Part shown: one piece after another, positions 53,030 through 61,906 of the stretch
Numbering within the stretch: position 1 is the first letter of the stretch
Layout of the letters: every line of letters begins with the position of its first letter
Assembly: GCA_016124495.1 (NCBI GenBank)
Contig: WGNP01000012.1
Span: 1-64,000, forward strand
From: Hyphomonas sp.
Lineage (GTDB): Bacteria; Pseudomonadota; Alphaproteobacteria; Caulobacterales; Hyphomonadaceae
DNA: 64,000 nt
Direction of reading: 5' to 3'
The notes under the pieces: generated by a model
The model's input: the letters and a program-made list of their open reading frames with translations, nothing else
The model's database searches: none
What the model was told of the DNA's origin: nothing
Translations under genes and position numbers: made by a program

Positions 53030-53890
53030 CGGCTCCTCAGCAAAGGCTTTCAGCATTACGCGCATACCTTCCCCGAAGCCTTCGGTGGCGCCTTTCGGGC
53101 CCATGCCGATCGTCTTGTTCGCATCGAAGATGAAGGGCTCGCCGTCCGCTATCACATAGTCGATCTTGCCATAGCTAAGGTTCAGCTGCCGGGGCAGCTG
53201 CAGGAGGCGCGGGTGGGGCACGAACGGTTCGCACGAGATGTGCTTGTCCTCAGTGAAGATCTCGGCCGAGGTGCGCTCGATATTCTCGTCGTGCAGGTTG
53301 CCGAGGAACATATACTCGCGCAGCAGGTTCTTCTCGCCGTCCTTTTCGAGGACGAGCTTCTGCACCACATTTTCCGGCGTGAAGTATTCCGGCGGCGCCT
53401 CGCCGAGGGACGGTAAGATCCGGTAGTCGGCTTTCGTTTCAATGGTACGCATCTGCGTCCCCGTCAGCATCCAGCGTATCCGGCGCAGGGCGCGGCCGGG
53501 CAGGGTCAAGGCGTTGAGTTCTGGCACGCCGCGATAGTTGAGGTCGGATTTCACGATCACCGGGCCGGAATAGGTGCTGCCAGGCTTCAGCAGGCCATCG
53601 GCGAAGGCCCGCTTGCGGATGTCCGGGGCGTTGGCGTTGAACGGCTCGGGGTAGCACTGCGCGAAACGGTGGATCCGGCGCGGCGCGACCGAAAGGTCTA
53701 CGTGCAAGAAAATGCGGTCGGCCTCGGCTTACCGGTCGGTGCCGTAAAGGCGGACCACGTCGACGCCCAGACCTGAGAGAATGTCCGAGATCAGCATCAC
53801 CGTGTGGTGGCGCGCGCTACGCGCGGTTCTCCGGCTGTGCGGGGTCACGAGCCCCTTGGGGCGATCTGGTATCTGGTAGATCCCCCCGCG
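53030..53890 (-). pseudogene. ATP-grasp-like gene with an internal stop and a lost 3' end
   Basis: The frame upstream reads protein-like sequence through HHTVMLISDILSGLGVDVVR and LYGTDR, then hits a TAA near 53735. It resumes in the same frame with AEADRIFLHVDLSVAPRRI, GPVIVKSDLNYRGVPELNAL and KIDYVIADGEPFIFDANKTI. The order of a first domain, a VIVK lysine, and an acidic DGEPFIFDxN near the end is that of ATP-grasp enzymes. After residue FAEEPPIIW the frame runs on only as antisense of the thioesterase gene, so the 3' end is also missing. Dead unless the stop is read through. Confidence 0.65.
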
Positions 53891-53993
53891 AATCCATCTG
53901 GAACGGACGCGTTGAGCCTGTCCAACAATAGCTGGCTGTGCTTCGGTATAGTCTGCGAAATTGGCAGTTGTCGCCGCCGCTATACTTTGCTGT

Positions 53994-54668
53994 TCAGGCT
54001 TTGAGCGAGGCGATTTCTTCGATTGTCAGCGTCCGCCAGGTGCCTTCTTGCAGGCCGTCCAGCGCCAGCGGGCCGAAACGGCTGCGATGCAGGGCCTCGA
54101 CGTGGTTGCCGGACGCCGCAAACATCCGCCGCACCTGATGGTAGCGCCCTTCGGTCAGCGTCAGGGCGGCGGTGCGCTCGCCTGTCACCTCCAGGCGCGC
54201 GGGCAGGCACGGTTTGTCCTCGCCGCGCAGGACCAGCGTGCCGGAGGCAAACAGCGCCGCCTCGTGGCCTTCCAGCGGACGGGCGAGGTTGGCCGTATAG
54301 GTTTTCGGCAGGTTGGACTTCGGGGAGATCAGCTTGTGAAGCAGCGCGCCGTCATCAGTGAAAAGAAGAAGGCCGGTCGTCTCTGCATCAAGGCGGCCGA
54401 CCGAGGAAAGTTTCGGGTCGCGCTTCTGGTAGCGCGGGGGCAAAAGTTCGTAGACGAGGCGGCCCTGGTCGGCGTGCGAGCAGGTGAAGCCCGCCGGCTT
54501 GTTCAGCATCACCACCATACCATGCGGCGGATCGATCGGCTCGCCGTCAAAGCGCAGGTCCTCGCCCTCGCCGGTCACGCGCCCGTCGCGGATGGCGATG
54601 GCCACTTCCTTGCGCGAGCCATAGCCAAGCCCGGCGAGATGTTTCGCAAGCCTGAGCGTATCCTTCAT
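53994..54668 (-). CDS. rsuA: 16S rRNA pseudouridine synthase RsuA
   Basis: A 224-residue enzyme that makes pseudouridine in 16S rRNA (position 516 in E. coli). An S4-like RNA-binding part at the N-terminus (SRKEVAIAIRDGRVTGEGED) precedes the catalytic domain with D94 in GRLDAETTGLLLFTDDG. LTEGRYHQVRRMFAASGNHV is a second family block. It overlaps rsmC by 4 bases, so the two rRNA-modifying genes are one operon. Confidence 0.95.
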   Translation of the reverse strand: MKDTLRLAKHLAGLGYGSRKEVAIAIRDGRVTGEGEDLRFDGEPIDPPHGMVVMLNKPAGFTCSHADQGRLVYELLPPRYQKRDPKLSSVGRLDAETTGLLLFTDDGALLHKLISPKSNLPKTYTANLARPLEGHEAALFASGTLVLRGEDKPCLPARLEVTGERTAALTLTEGRYHQVRRMFAASGNHVEALHRSRFGPLALDGLQEGTWRTLTIEEIASLKA

Positions 54669-55708
54669 TTCTGGCGTTTCGGACGCTCGGCGCGGATGAT
54701 CTTGTAGCCGGCCTCGTCCTCGAGCATCTCGCTCTCCTTGAAGCAGGTTGCCAGTTCCGCCTCATAGGGCAGGTGCCGGTTGGCGACCAGCCAGAGCGTA
54801 CCGCCGGGTTTCAGCGTCTGCGCTGCGGCACGGATGAAACTCCGTCCGAGGGCGGAGTTGTCGGCCCGGCCGATGTGGAAGGGCGGGTTCATCACGACAA
54901 AGTCATAGGCAGACTTCGGCAGGTCCGTGAGCGCATCGGCCCAGTGCGCCTGATAGCGGCCTTCGAATGGGGCAAGCGTTGCATGGATGCAGGCGATGGC
55001 GCGGTACTCCGCTTCGTACAGGTCCATCCGCTCCACTTTCGGGCAGTTGGTCAGTATTTCGCGGCTGAGGAAGCCGTAGCCGCCGCCGAGATCGGCGCCG
55101 ATGCCTTTGGTCTGCTCGGGCACGCTGTCGGCCAGCAGTTCGCTTCCGGGGTCCACCCGGTCCCAGCTGAACAGCCCAGGGCGGCTGAACAGGCCCGGCT
55201 CGATCTCCCGGATCGCGTCTTCCTCGATCCACTCCTCCGCCAACGGATGGTTTACGACTGCGTCCGCCTTGTAGGTCCAGAAGGCGCGGCATTTGTGTTT
55301 CGACAGGCTGTCAGCCTCGCCGGCGATTTGCGCCAGTTGCTTCTCGCCTGTCTTGCCGCCCAGTGTGTTCGGCAGGCTCGCCAGCACATAGCCGCCCTCC
55401 GGCGCGGCCAGAACCGCCCGGGCGTAGAGGGCCCGTGCCTGATCGCGCTGGCGGGGCGGCACGACAATCGTCAGCATCGCCTGCGGCAAGTCCACCGAAT
55501 CCACCGGCAGGACATTGAAGCCCGCCGCCTTCAGCGCGTCATGGTTTGGCTTGAAACTCGAGCGGCAGACCAGTCGGTCCTTCGGGAGTTGCATCAGCCA
55601 GGGGCCTGGCTCCGCATTCAGCACAAGGATCGGTCCGCTCGGGGGGAGGGGTACAGCCCCGTCCTCAAGGGCCAGCATCAGGGTATCGAAAACTACAGCG
55701 TCCATCAT
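54665..55708 (-). CDS. rsmC: 16S rRNA (guanine-N2) methyltransferase RsmC-like
   Basis: A 347-residue class I SAM-dependent methyltransferase with the two-domain RsmC/RlmG layout. The SAM site is GIGADLGGGYGFLSRE and the catalytic NPPF is in FVVMNPPFHIG. RsmC methylates G1207 and RlmG G1835 of rRNA; the N-terminal half is divergent, so exact target is uncertain. Two ATGs are adjacent at 55708 and 55705. First gene of an operon with rsuA. Confidence 0.88.
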   Translation of the reverse strand: MMDAVVFDTLMLALEDGAVPLPPSGPILVLNAEPGPWLMQLPKDRLVCRSSFKPNHDALKAAGFNVLPVDSVDLPQAMLTIVVPPRQRDQARALYARAVLAAPEGGYVLASLPNTLGGKTGEKQLAQIAGEADSLSKHKCRAFWTYKADAVVNHPLAEEWIEEDAIREIEPGLFSRPGLFSWDRVDPGSELLADSVPEQTKGIGADLGGGYGFLSREILTNCPKVERMDLYEAEYRAIACIHATLAPFEGRYQAHWADALTDLPKSAYDFVVMNPPFHIGRADNSALGRSFIRAAAQTLKPGGTLWLVANRHLPYEAELATCFKESEMLEDEAGYKIIRAERPKRQK

Positions 55709-55757
55709 CCGCGGTGCGATAGCCGCCCGCGCTGCAGATGGAAAGCCGTCTTGCGCC

Positions 55758-56666
55758 TCAACGGCAGCCGTCCGCCCAGTCCACGACCGTATTGATCAAC
55801 GCTTCGCGCGACCAGGAAAAGGAATGATCCCCGGGCATGATCACGCCGGTCGTCCTGAGAGCAGGGTCGGCCTCATAGGCCGCGATCAGCGGCCTTATCA
55901 GATTATCGAGGGACACCGAGGCGTCCTTGTCGCCGCCGACAATCAGCACCTGCTTGCCCGCGAGGCCCGGCGTCAGGGTTTGCAGCTCGAACGTCTCCGC
56001 ATTGGCGCGGATCTCGGCAACGCCCCGTTCGCCATCAAATCCGGCCAGCATCTGCAGGCTGTCGGCATAGGCGCGGAAACCGGCTTCGAACTCCGGGCTC
56101 TGGTCGAAGGCGAAGACCCGCGCCCCCAGATTGGCCGGCGCGATGGCGCCGGTGCAGGCAATCGCGGGATCGCGTGCCGCCCCTTGCAGCGCTGCGAACC
56201 CACCCATCGAATGGCCAATGGTGATCAGCTTCGCTGTATCGATGCGGTAGTCCGCCGCCTTTGCACGCAGGAAACTCGCGGCCGCGCCAACATCCTCGAT
56301 CAGGTGCGTGAAAGAATAGACGCCTTCGCTGCCCCAGGCGCCGCGATAGTGGAAGAAGAGCACGTTAAACCCGTCTCGCCGCAGGGCTTGAGCGAGGTCG
56401 AGATTCTTCTCGTTGCCGGGAAAGCCGTGCAGCAGGATGACTGTCGGATGCGGCCCGGCACCGTTCGCCAGATAAATATGCCCGTTCAGCCGGTCGCCGC
56501 CGCTCTCGAACGACACTTCGGCGAGGCCCGGCGGGAAGGCGGCGTCGATCGTTGCGGGGTCAGCAAAGCGGCTGGCGGCCGAAGGCGTCTCCACCGGTGC
56601 CTCCGGCGCGCTGGCACACGCCGCAAGCAGTGCGGCGCAAAGCGAATATGTGAATGACTTCATCAT
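55758..56666 (-). CDS. Alpha/beta hydrolase, predicted lipoprotein
   Basis: A 302-residue hydrolase. The signal peptide ends in lipobox L14-A-A-C17, so it is probably membrane-anchored outside the cytoplasm. The fold shows VILLHGFPGNEKNLD (oxyanion region) and the nucleophile elbow GHSMGG with Ser153. The closing PGDHSFSW supplies the His. It resembles prolyl-oligopeptidase/dienelactone hydrolase-type esterases; substrate unknown. A terminator separates it from the thiolase gene. Confidence 0.87.
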   Translation of the reverse strand: MMKSFTYSLCAALLAACASAPEAPVETPSAASRFADPATIDAAFPPGLAEVSFESGGDRLNGHIYLANGAGPHPTVILLHGFPGNEKNLDLAQALRRDGFNVLFFHYRGAWGSEGVYSFTHLIEDVGAAASFLRAKAADYRIDTAKLITIGHSMGGFAALQGAARDPAIACTGAIAPANLGARVFAFDQSPEFEAGFRAYADSLQMLAGFDGERGVAEIRANAETFELQTLTPGLAGKQVLIVGGDKDASVSLDNLIRPLIAAYEADPALRTTGVIMPGDHSFSWSREALINTVVDWADGCR

Positions 56667-56723
56667 GGGCGTCTCCCTGTTGCGGGCAGGCTATCGCGGT
56701 TTTCCTGCGCCCGCCAACGGCAA

Positions 56724-56754
56724 AGAAAAACCCCGCCGGTGCGAACCGGCGGGG
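56724..56754 (-). terminator. Rho-independent terminator after the thiolase gene
   Basis: On the minus strand, CCCCGCCGGT-TCGC-ACCGGCGGGG followed by TTTTTC. A perfect 10-pair GC-rich stem and a T-run, 26 bases past the thiolase stop. Confidence 0.95.
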
Positions 56755-56779
56755 CTTGGAAATCAATCTGTAATCATGA

Positions 56780-58030
56780 TCAGGCGTCCAGGCGCTCAAT
56801 GATAATCGCCGGGGCCATGCCGCCGGCGGCGCACATGGTCACGAGGCCGTAGCGGCCGCCCGAACGCTCAAGTTCATCCAGCGCGGTGCCGATCAGGATC
56901 GAACCGGTGGCGCCGATCGGGTGGCCGAGGGCCATCGCGCCGCCATTGATGTTCACCTTCTCGCGGTCAAGCTTCAGGTCACGGATGAATTTCTCGGCGA
57001 CGACCGAGAAAGCCTCGTTGATTTCGTATACATCGATATCGGTGGTCTTCAGGCCAGCCTTCTCGAGAACTTTCTTCGCAGCGGCGACCGGGGCGTTCAG
57101 CATCAGGGTCGGGCAGTCGCCCATGTTCGCTGTGGCGACGATCCGGGCGCGGGCCTTCAGGCCGTGCTTTTTGATATAGCCTTCCGAGGCGAGCAGGAGG
57201 GCGGCGGCGCCGTCGACCACGCCCGAGGAGTTGCCGGCGTGGTGAACATGGTTCACCTTGCCTTCGATCTGCGGGTACTTGCGGGTGACCATGTTGCCAT
57301 AGGTGTTGCCCTGGTCATCGATCGGGATGTCCATGTACATGTTGAACACGGTCTTGAGGCCGGCAAGGCTTTCCATCGTTGTCTGCGGACGGGGGAACTC
57401 TTCCTTGTCCAGAGCGAGTGTTCCGTCCACGTTGTAAACCGGCACGACCGACTTGTTGAAACGGCCTTCGGCGATGGCGCGGGCCGCGCGCTGCTGGCTG
57501 ACGACAGCGAGCTGGTCAACGGCCTGGCGGTCGATGCCTTCGAGTGTTGCGATCGCATCCGCGCAGACGCCTTGCTGCGATTGAGGATGCTTGGCGCGCA
57601 GGCGCAGGTTGCCCACGTCCATGGTCGGCGGGGATTTCGGGTCGGCCGTGGCCGAGGTGTAGCTCATCATTTCGCAGCCACCGGCGATGACGCAGTCTTC
57701 CATGCCTGACATGATCTGCGCGGCGGCCAGCGAGACCGTGGTGATACCCGAGCCGCAGAAACGGTCGAGGGTGACGCCGGACGCCTTGATGTCATAGCCG
57801 GCATCAAGAGCGGCCATGCGGCCCATGTCGGCGCCTTGCGCGCCGCGCTGGCTGGAGGTGCCCCAGATGATGTCGTCAACCGTGGCGGTGTCGAGCTTGT
57901 TGCGCTCGGCAAGGGCGCTGAGAACGGTCGCGGCGAGGTGCTGCGGGTGCATGTGGGCGAGGGCGCCCTTGCCAACTTTGCCAATCCCGCGCGGAGTGCG
58001 GACGGCGTCAATGATATAGGCTTCGGCCAT
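56780..58030 (-). CDS. Acetyl-CoA C-acyltransferase (thiolase)
   Basis: A 416-residue thiolase, acting in fatty acid beta-oxidation or acetoacetyl-CoA formation. The first catalytic Cys is C92 in LDRFCGSGITTVSLAAAQIM, the His is in NGGAMALGHPIGATG, and the second Cys is in MCAAGGMAPAIII. It is closest in pattern to FadA-like degradative thiolases. No multifunctional FadB is adjacent; the acyl-CoA synthetase at the left of the window might act in the same pathway. Followed by a strong terminator. Confidence 0.93.
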   Translation of the reverse strand: MAEAYIIDAVRTPRGIGKVGKGALAHMHPQHLAATVLSALAERNKLDTATVDDIIWGTSSQRGAQGADMGRMAALDAGYDIKASGVTLDRFCGSGITTVSLAAAQIMSGMEDCVIAGGCEMMSYTSATADPKSPPTMDVGNLRLRAKHPQSQQGVCADAIATLEGIDRQAVDQLAVVSQQRAARAIAEGRFNKSVVPVYNVDGTLALDKEEFPRPQTTMESLAGLKTVFNMYMDIPIDDQGNTYGNMVTRKYPQIEGKVNHVHHAGNSSGVVDGAAALLLASEGYIKKHGLKARARIVATANMGDCPTLMLNAPVAAAKKVLEKAGLKTTDIDVYEINEAFSVVAEKFIRDLKLDREKVNINGGAMALGHPIGATGSILIGTALDELERSGGRYGLVTMCAAGGMAPAIIIERLDA

Positions 58031-58085
58031 GATGAATCTCCCTGTGTGGACGGCTCTTCGGCTGGAGGCGTCGCTGAATTTTGCT

Positions 58086-58358
58086 TTACGCGAACGTAAG
58101 CGTAAGCGAAAGCCGTGACGTTGGGGGAAGCGCGGCGTCGGCGCCCGAATGCTGGCGGCGGAACTGGTCCGCGCGCTCGTCCAGCAGCGTGAGGTGGACC
58201 TCCTCGGCCAGCGCCGGGAGCTGCCCCGGCTCGGCCTCCCCCGATTCCAGTTTCCGGAACAGGGTCTGCGACAGCGAGAAGACGGAATTGGTCAGCGGGT
58301 CGGCATCGATGCGCGCAGCTTCCCGGCGCAGGAAGTCCTGCGCCCAGTCAAGGCTCAC
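58086..58358 (-). CDS. Hypothetical protein
   Basis: A 90-residue soluble protein from a GTG at 58358, containing NSVFSLSQTLFRKLESGEAE and LPALAEEVHLTLLDERADQF. No family recognised. It sits 55 bases upstream of the thiolase gene on the same strand and could share its transcript. No strong ribosome binding site. Frame and composition are plausible but evidence is thin. Confidence 0.45.
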   Translation of the reverse strand: MSLDWAQDFLRREAARIDADPLTNSVFSLSQTLFRKLESGEAEPGQLPALAEEVHLTLLDERADQFRRQHSGADAALPPTSRLSLTLTFA

Positions 58359-58547
58359 GCGGGCAGGCCTGGCGGCACGCGGCGTTATGACGTCCGGAAA
58401 TGCAACAATTGCAAGTTGTCAGAGGCGTTGCGGGGTGCGGACGTGTATGCCTGTCTTGCGCGCGAGGTAGCGGCGATCGTCGTGCCGGCGGCCTGCCGCC
58501 AAGGGCGGCCGCTATTGCGCCGGACGATACAACCGTTAGTCAGGCGC

Positions 58548-59636
58548 ATGTCCTACGCCCTGACCCATCTTCGCGACCTCCTTGCGCCGGGATTCGACGA
58601 CATTCTGGATGTGCGCTCGCCCCGCGAGTTTGCCGACGATCACATTCCGGGCGCCCTCAACCTGCCGGTCCTCGATGACGCAGAGCGTGCCCTCGTAGGG
58701 ACGATCTACAAGCAGGAGAGCGCGTTTCGCGCGCGCAAGGTCGGCGGCGCGCTGGTGGCAAAGCGGGCCGGCGCCAACATCGAGGCCTGCCTGCTCGACA
58801 AGCCGGGCAGCTACCGGCCCCTCGTCTATTGCTGGCGCGGCGGTATGCGTTCAGGCGCATTTGCCACGATCCTCCGGCAGGTCGGTTGGCGGGCCGAGAC
58901 GCTTGAGGGCGGATACAAGTCCTTTCGCCGGGCCGTCATCAGCCTTCTCTACGCCCCGCCGGACGAAGCCCCGCCGCTGCTCGAGCGGCTCGTCGTGCTC
59001 GACGGCAATACCGGCACGGCGAAAACCGAACTGCTCCGCCGCATGGCGACGCGCGGCGCCCAGGTGCTCGACCTCGAAGGGCTTGCCAGACATCGCGGCT
59101 CGCTGTTTGGCGCGCTGGCGTCCGGCCAGCCGTCACAGAAATCGTTCGATACGGCGATCGCCATGCAATTGGTTGCATTTGACCCGCACCGCCCGGTCCT
59201 GGTCGAGGCGGAGTCGAGCCGTATCGGCCACCTCGCGGTCCCCGGCGTCATCTGGGCGCTGATGCGCCAGGCGCCCCGGATCCGCGTCGAGGCAGGTCTC
59301 GCGCATCGCGGCGCCTACCTCGCGCAGGCTTACGCAGACCTCGCCGCAGACCGTGACCGGTTGTCGGAAACGATCGGCCTGCTCAGGCCCTATCATCCTG
59401 CCGAGCGGATACTCGGCTGGCATGCGCTGGCTGCAGCCGGGCAGATGGCAGACCTCGCCCGCGAACTTGTCCTGCATCACTACGATCCGAAATATGCGCG
59501 CCAGCGCAGCCGCGATGTGCAGCCTGAACTCGGGTCGCTGGAACTGTCAGGCTTTGACGATGCCGCGCTGGAAGCGGCGGCGCAGGACATCATGGAGCTC
59601 GCCGAACAAAGTCCCGCCCGGCTCAGTCCGCGTTGA
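58548..59636 (+). CDS. selU: tRNA 2-selenouridine synthase
   Basis: A 362-residue enzyme (also called mnmH) that replaces sulfur by selenium in 2-thiouridine at the tRNA wobble position, using selenophosphate. An N-terminal rhodanese domain has DILDVRSPREFADDHIPGA and the active C95 in VYCWRGGMRSG. The C-terminal P-loop domain has LDGNTGTAKTELLRRMATRG. The ATG at 58548 begins the conserved part. It converges on selD with a 14-base 3' overlap, supplying the substrate link. Confidence 0.95.
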   Translation: MSYALTHLRDLLAPGFDDILDVRSPREFADDHIPGALNLPVLDDAERALVGTIYKQESAFRARKVGGALVAKRAGANIEACLLDKPGSYRPLVYCWRGGMRSGAFATILRQVGWRAETLEGGYKSFRRAVISLLYAPPDEAPPLLERLVVLDGNTGTAKTELLRRMATRGAQVLDLEGLARHRGSLFGALASGQPSQKSFDTAIAMQLVAFDPHRPVLVEAESSRIGHLAVPGVIWALMRQAPRIRVEAGLAHRGAYLAQAYADLAADRDRLSETIGLLRPYHPAERILGWHALAAAGQMADLARELVLHHYDPKYARQRSRDVQPELGSLELSGFDDAALEAAAQDIMELAEQSPARLSPR

Positions 59637-61800
59637 TCCGCGGCGCCCCCTCCAGGATCTCGCCAATCACGAAGGCCGGCTCGCCGGCGGCCTGAAAATC
59701 CGCAAGGAGCTTCGGCACGCACGCGGCCGGCACAGCGGCCAGAAGGCCTCCTGCGGTCTGCGGATCGTAGAGGAGGTCGCCCAGCGCAGAGGCCGGGCGC
59801 GAGACCTGGTCCTCAAGTCGGGCGTTCGCACGCCAGATGGACGACCTGACCTGCTGCGCCGAAAGGGTCTCCGCGCCCGCAAGCACCGGCACGTCAGTAA
59901 GGTAAAGCCGCGCCGCGACCCCGGAGGCCTCCAGCAGGTTCATCAGGTGCCCGGCAAGTCCGAACCCGGTGACATCGGTCATCGCATGCGCCTCGGGGCC
60001 GAGAAGGCGCGACGCCGCAGCTAGCGGACGCTTCATGCTCGAGAGGGCGCTCGCGACATCGCTGCCGCGCGCCAGCCCGCGCTTCTCGGCGGCAAGAATG
60101 ACGCCGGTGCCGACCGGCTTTGTCAGCACAAGCGCGTCGCCAGGCCGGGCGCCTGCCAGTCCTATGGCCGGCCCGTTCAGCAGGCCGGTCACAGTCAATC
60201 CCACCGACAGCTCCTCTCCGACGCTCGTGTGCCCGCCCACGAGGTCTGCGCCGGCCTCGCCAAGCACCCGGCCGACGGCCGCAATGATTTCGGACAGTGT
60301 CGCTGCCTGCATCCGCTCACTCATCCTCGGCAGGGTGATCGACAGCAGCGCCGCCTGGGGCGCCGCGCCCATGGCCCAGACATCGCCGAGGGCGTGAACC
60401 GACGCGATCTGCGCGAGGAGGTAGGGATCCTGCGTGAAGGCGCGCAGGTGATCGGTACTGATGACTTGAAGACGGCCGCCTGACTGAAGGACGGCGGCAT
60501 CATCGCCGATTCCGGACAGCGTGTCGGCACGCAAGCCGGGCCGCTGGCCCGCAAGGGCCTCGGAGAGGACATCCCGGCCGACCTTTGATCCGCAGCCGCC
60601 GCACAGCATCTCCTCGCGCCCCACCGCTTCGTCATCAAGGGCCCGCAGTGCCGGGGCAGGCGCCGGGGTCATGGCGGGAAGTTGGTTCAGGCGGGCCATG
60701 AAACGGGAATCTATCCTGTCCTTCAGCGACCAGAGCCACCGTCCGGAAAGGGTCACGGAATGCTTCTCGGCAACGGCGGATCTTTCCCCGGCCGAAATCA
60801 GCTTTAGATAGTCCGCCTGCGGAGCATATACGCGAAGACTCTGGCCGCTGAGCGCCGCCTTCAGGTTGTGGAATAAGACCGGCGCCTCGCGCACGGCGAA
60901 CACGCCGGCCTTCGGGCGCGGCGCGTGGGCGAGGTGTGCGCAGTCCCCTACGGCGAAGATGTTCGGATCGGTGCTCGTCCGGAGATCCATGCCGACATCG
61001 ATGAAGCCCTGCGTGAGGGCAAGGCCGGTCGCTGCAAGCCAGGGATAGGCGCGGGCGCCGGCCGTGCTGACAGTGAAATCCGAAGGGAAGGACTGACCGT
61101 CCGTCAGTTCGACGGCGCCGTCTGAAATGCGGGAAACCTCGACCCCCGTCACAAGCCGCACGCCGTAGCGCGCCAGCGCGCGGCGGAGGATCCGGCGGGT
61201 CCGTTTGGTGGCGGCAGGAAGTATCTCCGCACCCGCCTCGAGCAAGGTCACCGTCGCCCCGGTGCGTCCGGCCGCCTGCTGGCGGTGCGCCATGGCCAGC
61301 GCAATTTCGGCGCCCGCAACGCCGCCGCCGATGACGACGCAGGCCGCGCGCGGCGCCGGCCGCTCGAGGAATGCCTGCCAGGCATCAGCGAAAGGCCCGA
61401 GCGGCTTTACCGAGTGGGCGTGTGCGTCAAAGCCCGCGAGGCTCGGAAGATCGGCCGTAACGCCTATATCCAGCGAGGCAATATCATAGCGGATCGGGGC
61501 GCGTCCCTCGAGATGCACAAGCTTGTCCTGCCGGTCGATGCCGGCGGCCTTGTCGAAGACGATCCGTGCACCTGCAAACCGGGCAAGGCGAACGAGGTCA
61601 ATATCCAGTTGATGGCGCGTGTAATGCCCGGCCACGTAGCCTGGCAGCATCCCGGTATAAGGGCTGGTCGGACCGGGATTGATCAGCGTGACCCGGGCGC
61701 CCGGTAGCGGGGCCATCCCCCACATGCGCAGCGCGAGAGCATGCGTATGCCCGCCGCCGATCAGGACGAGGTCCCTGGTGAGCGGCCGTTCGATATCCAT
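59623..61800 (-). CDS. selD: Flavoprotein-SelD fusion: NADH dehydrogenase-like domain plus selenide, water dikinase
   Basis: A 725-residue fusion. Residues 1-380 or so form an FAD/NAD(P) oxidoreductase (DLVLIGGGHTHALALRMWG at the start, CVVIGGGVAGAEIALAMA for the second nucleotide site, FAVGDCAHL). The C-terminal half is SelD, making selenophosphate from selenide and ATP: LCGGCGSK supplies catalytic C403 and K406, followed by ISTDHLRAFTQDPYLLAQIA and GGHTSVGEELSVGLTVTG. The catalytic residue is Cys rather than selenocysteine. This fusion is known in bacteria. The flavin domain may reduce selenium for the kinase. Confidence 0.94.
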   Translation of the reverse strand: MDIERPLTRDLVLIGGGHTHALALRMWGMAPLPGARVTLINPGPTSPYTGMLPGYVAGHYTRHQLDIDLVRLARFAGARIVFDKAAGIDRQDKLVHLEGRAPIRYDIASLDIGVTADLPSLAGFDAHAHSVKPLGPFADAWQAFLERPAPRAACVVIGGGVAGAEIALAMAHRQQAAGRTGATVTLLEAGAEILPAATKRTRRILRRALARYGVRLVTGVEVSRISDGAVELTDGQSFPSDFTVSTAGARAYPWLAATGLALTQGFIDVGMDLRTSTDPNIFAVGDCAHLAHAPRPKAGVFAVREAPVLFHNLKAALSGQSLRVYAPQADYLKLISAGERSAVAEKHSVTLSGRWLWSLKDRIDSRFMARLNQLPAMTPAPAPALRALDDEAVGREEMLCGGCGSKVGRDVLSEALAGQRPGLRADTLSGIGDDAAVLQSGGRLQVISTDHLRAFTQDPYLLAQIASVHALGDVWAMGAAPQAALLSITLPRMSERMQAATLSEIIAAVGRVLGEAGADLVGGHTSVGEELSVGLTVTGLLNGPAIGLAGARPGDALVLTKPVGTGVILAAEKRGLARGSDVASALSSMKRPLAAASRLLGPEAHAMTDVTGFGLAGHLMNLLEASGVAARLYLTDVPVLAGAETLSAQQVRSSIWRANARLEDQVSRPASALGDLLYDPQTAGGLLAAVPAACVPKLLADFQAAGEPAFVIGEILEGAPRINAD

Positions 61801-61906
61801 GCGTGACCTGTCCCTGTTCCGGCGCGGATTGCGACCCCTAGGACAAGGCAGGCCGCAGCGCCAGCAAATTGCCGGAGGAGCCCGGCGTCAACGCCGGCCG
61901 GGAGGA

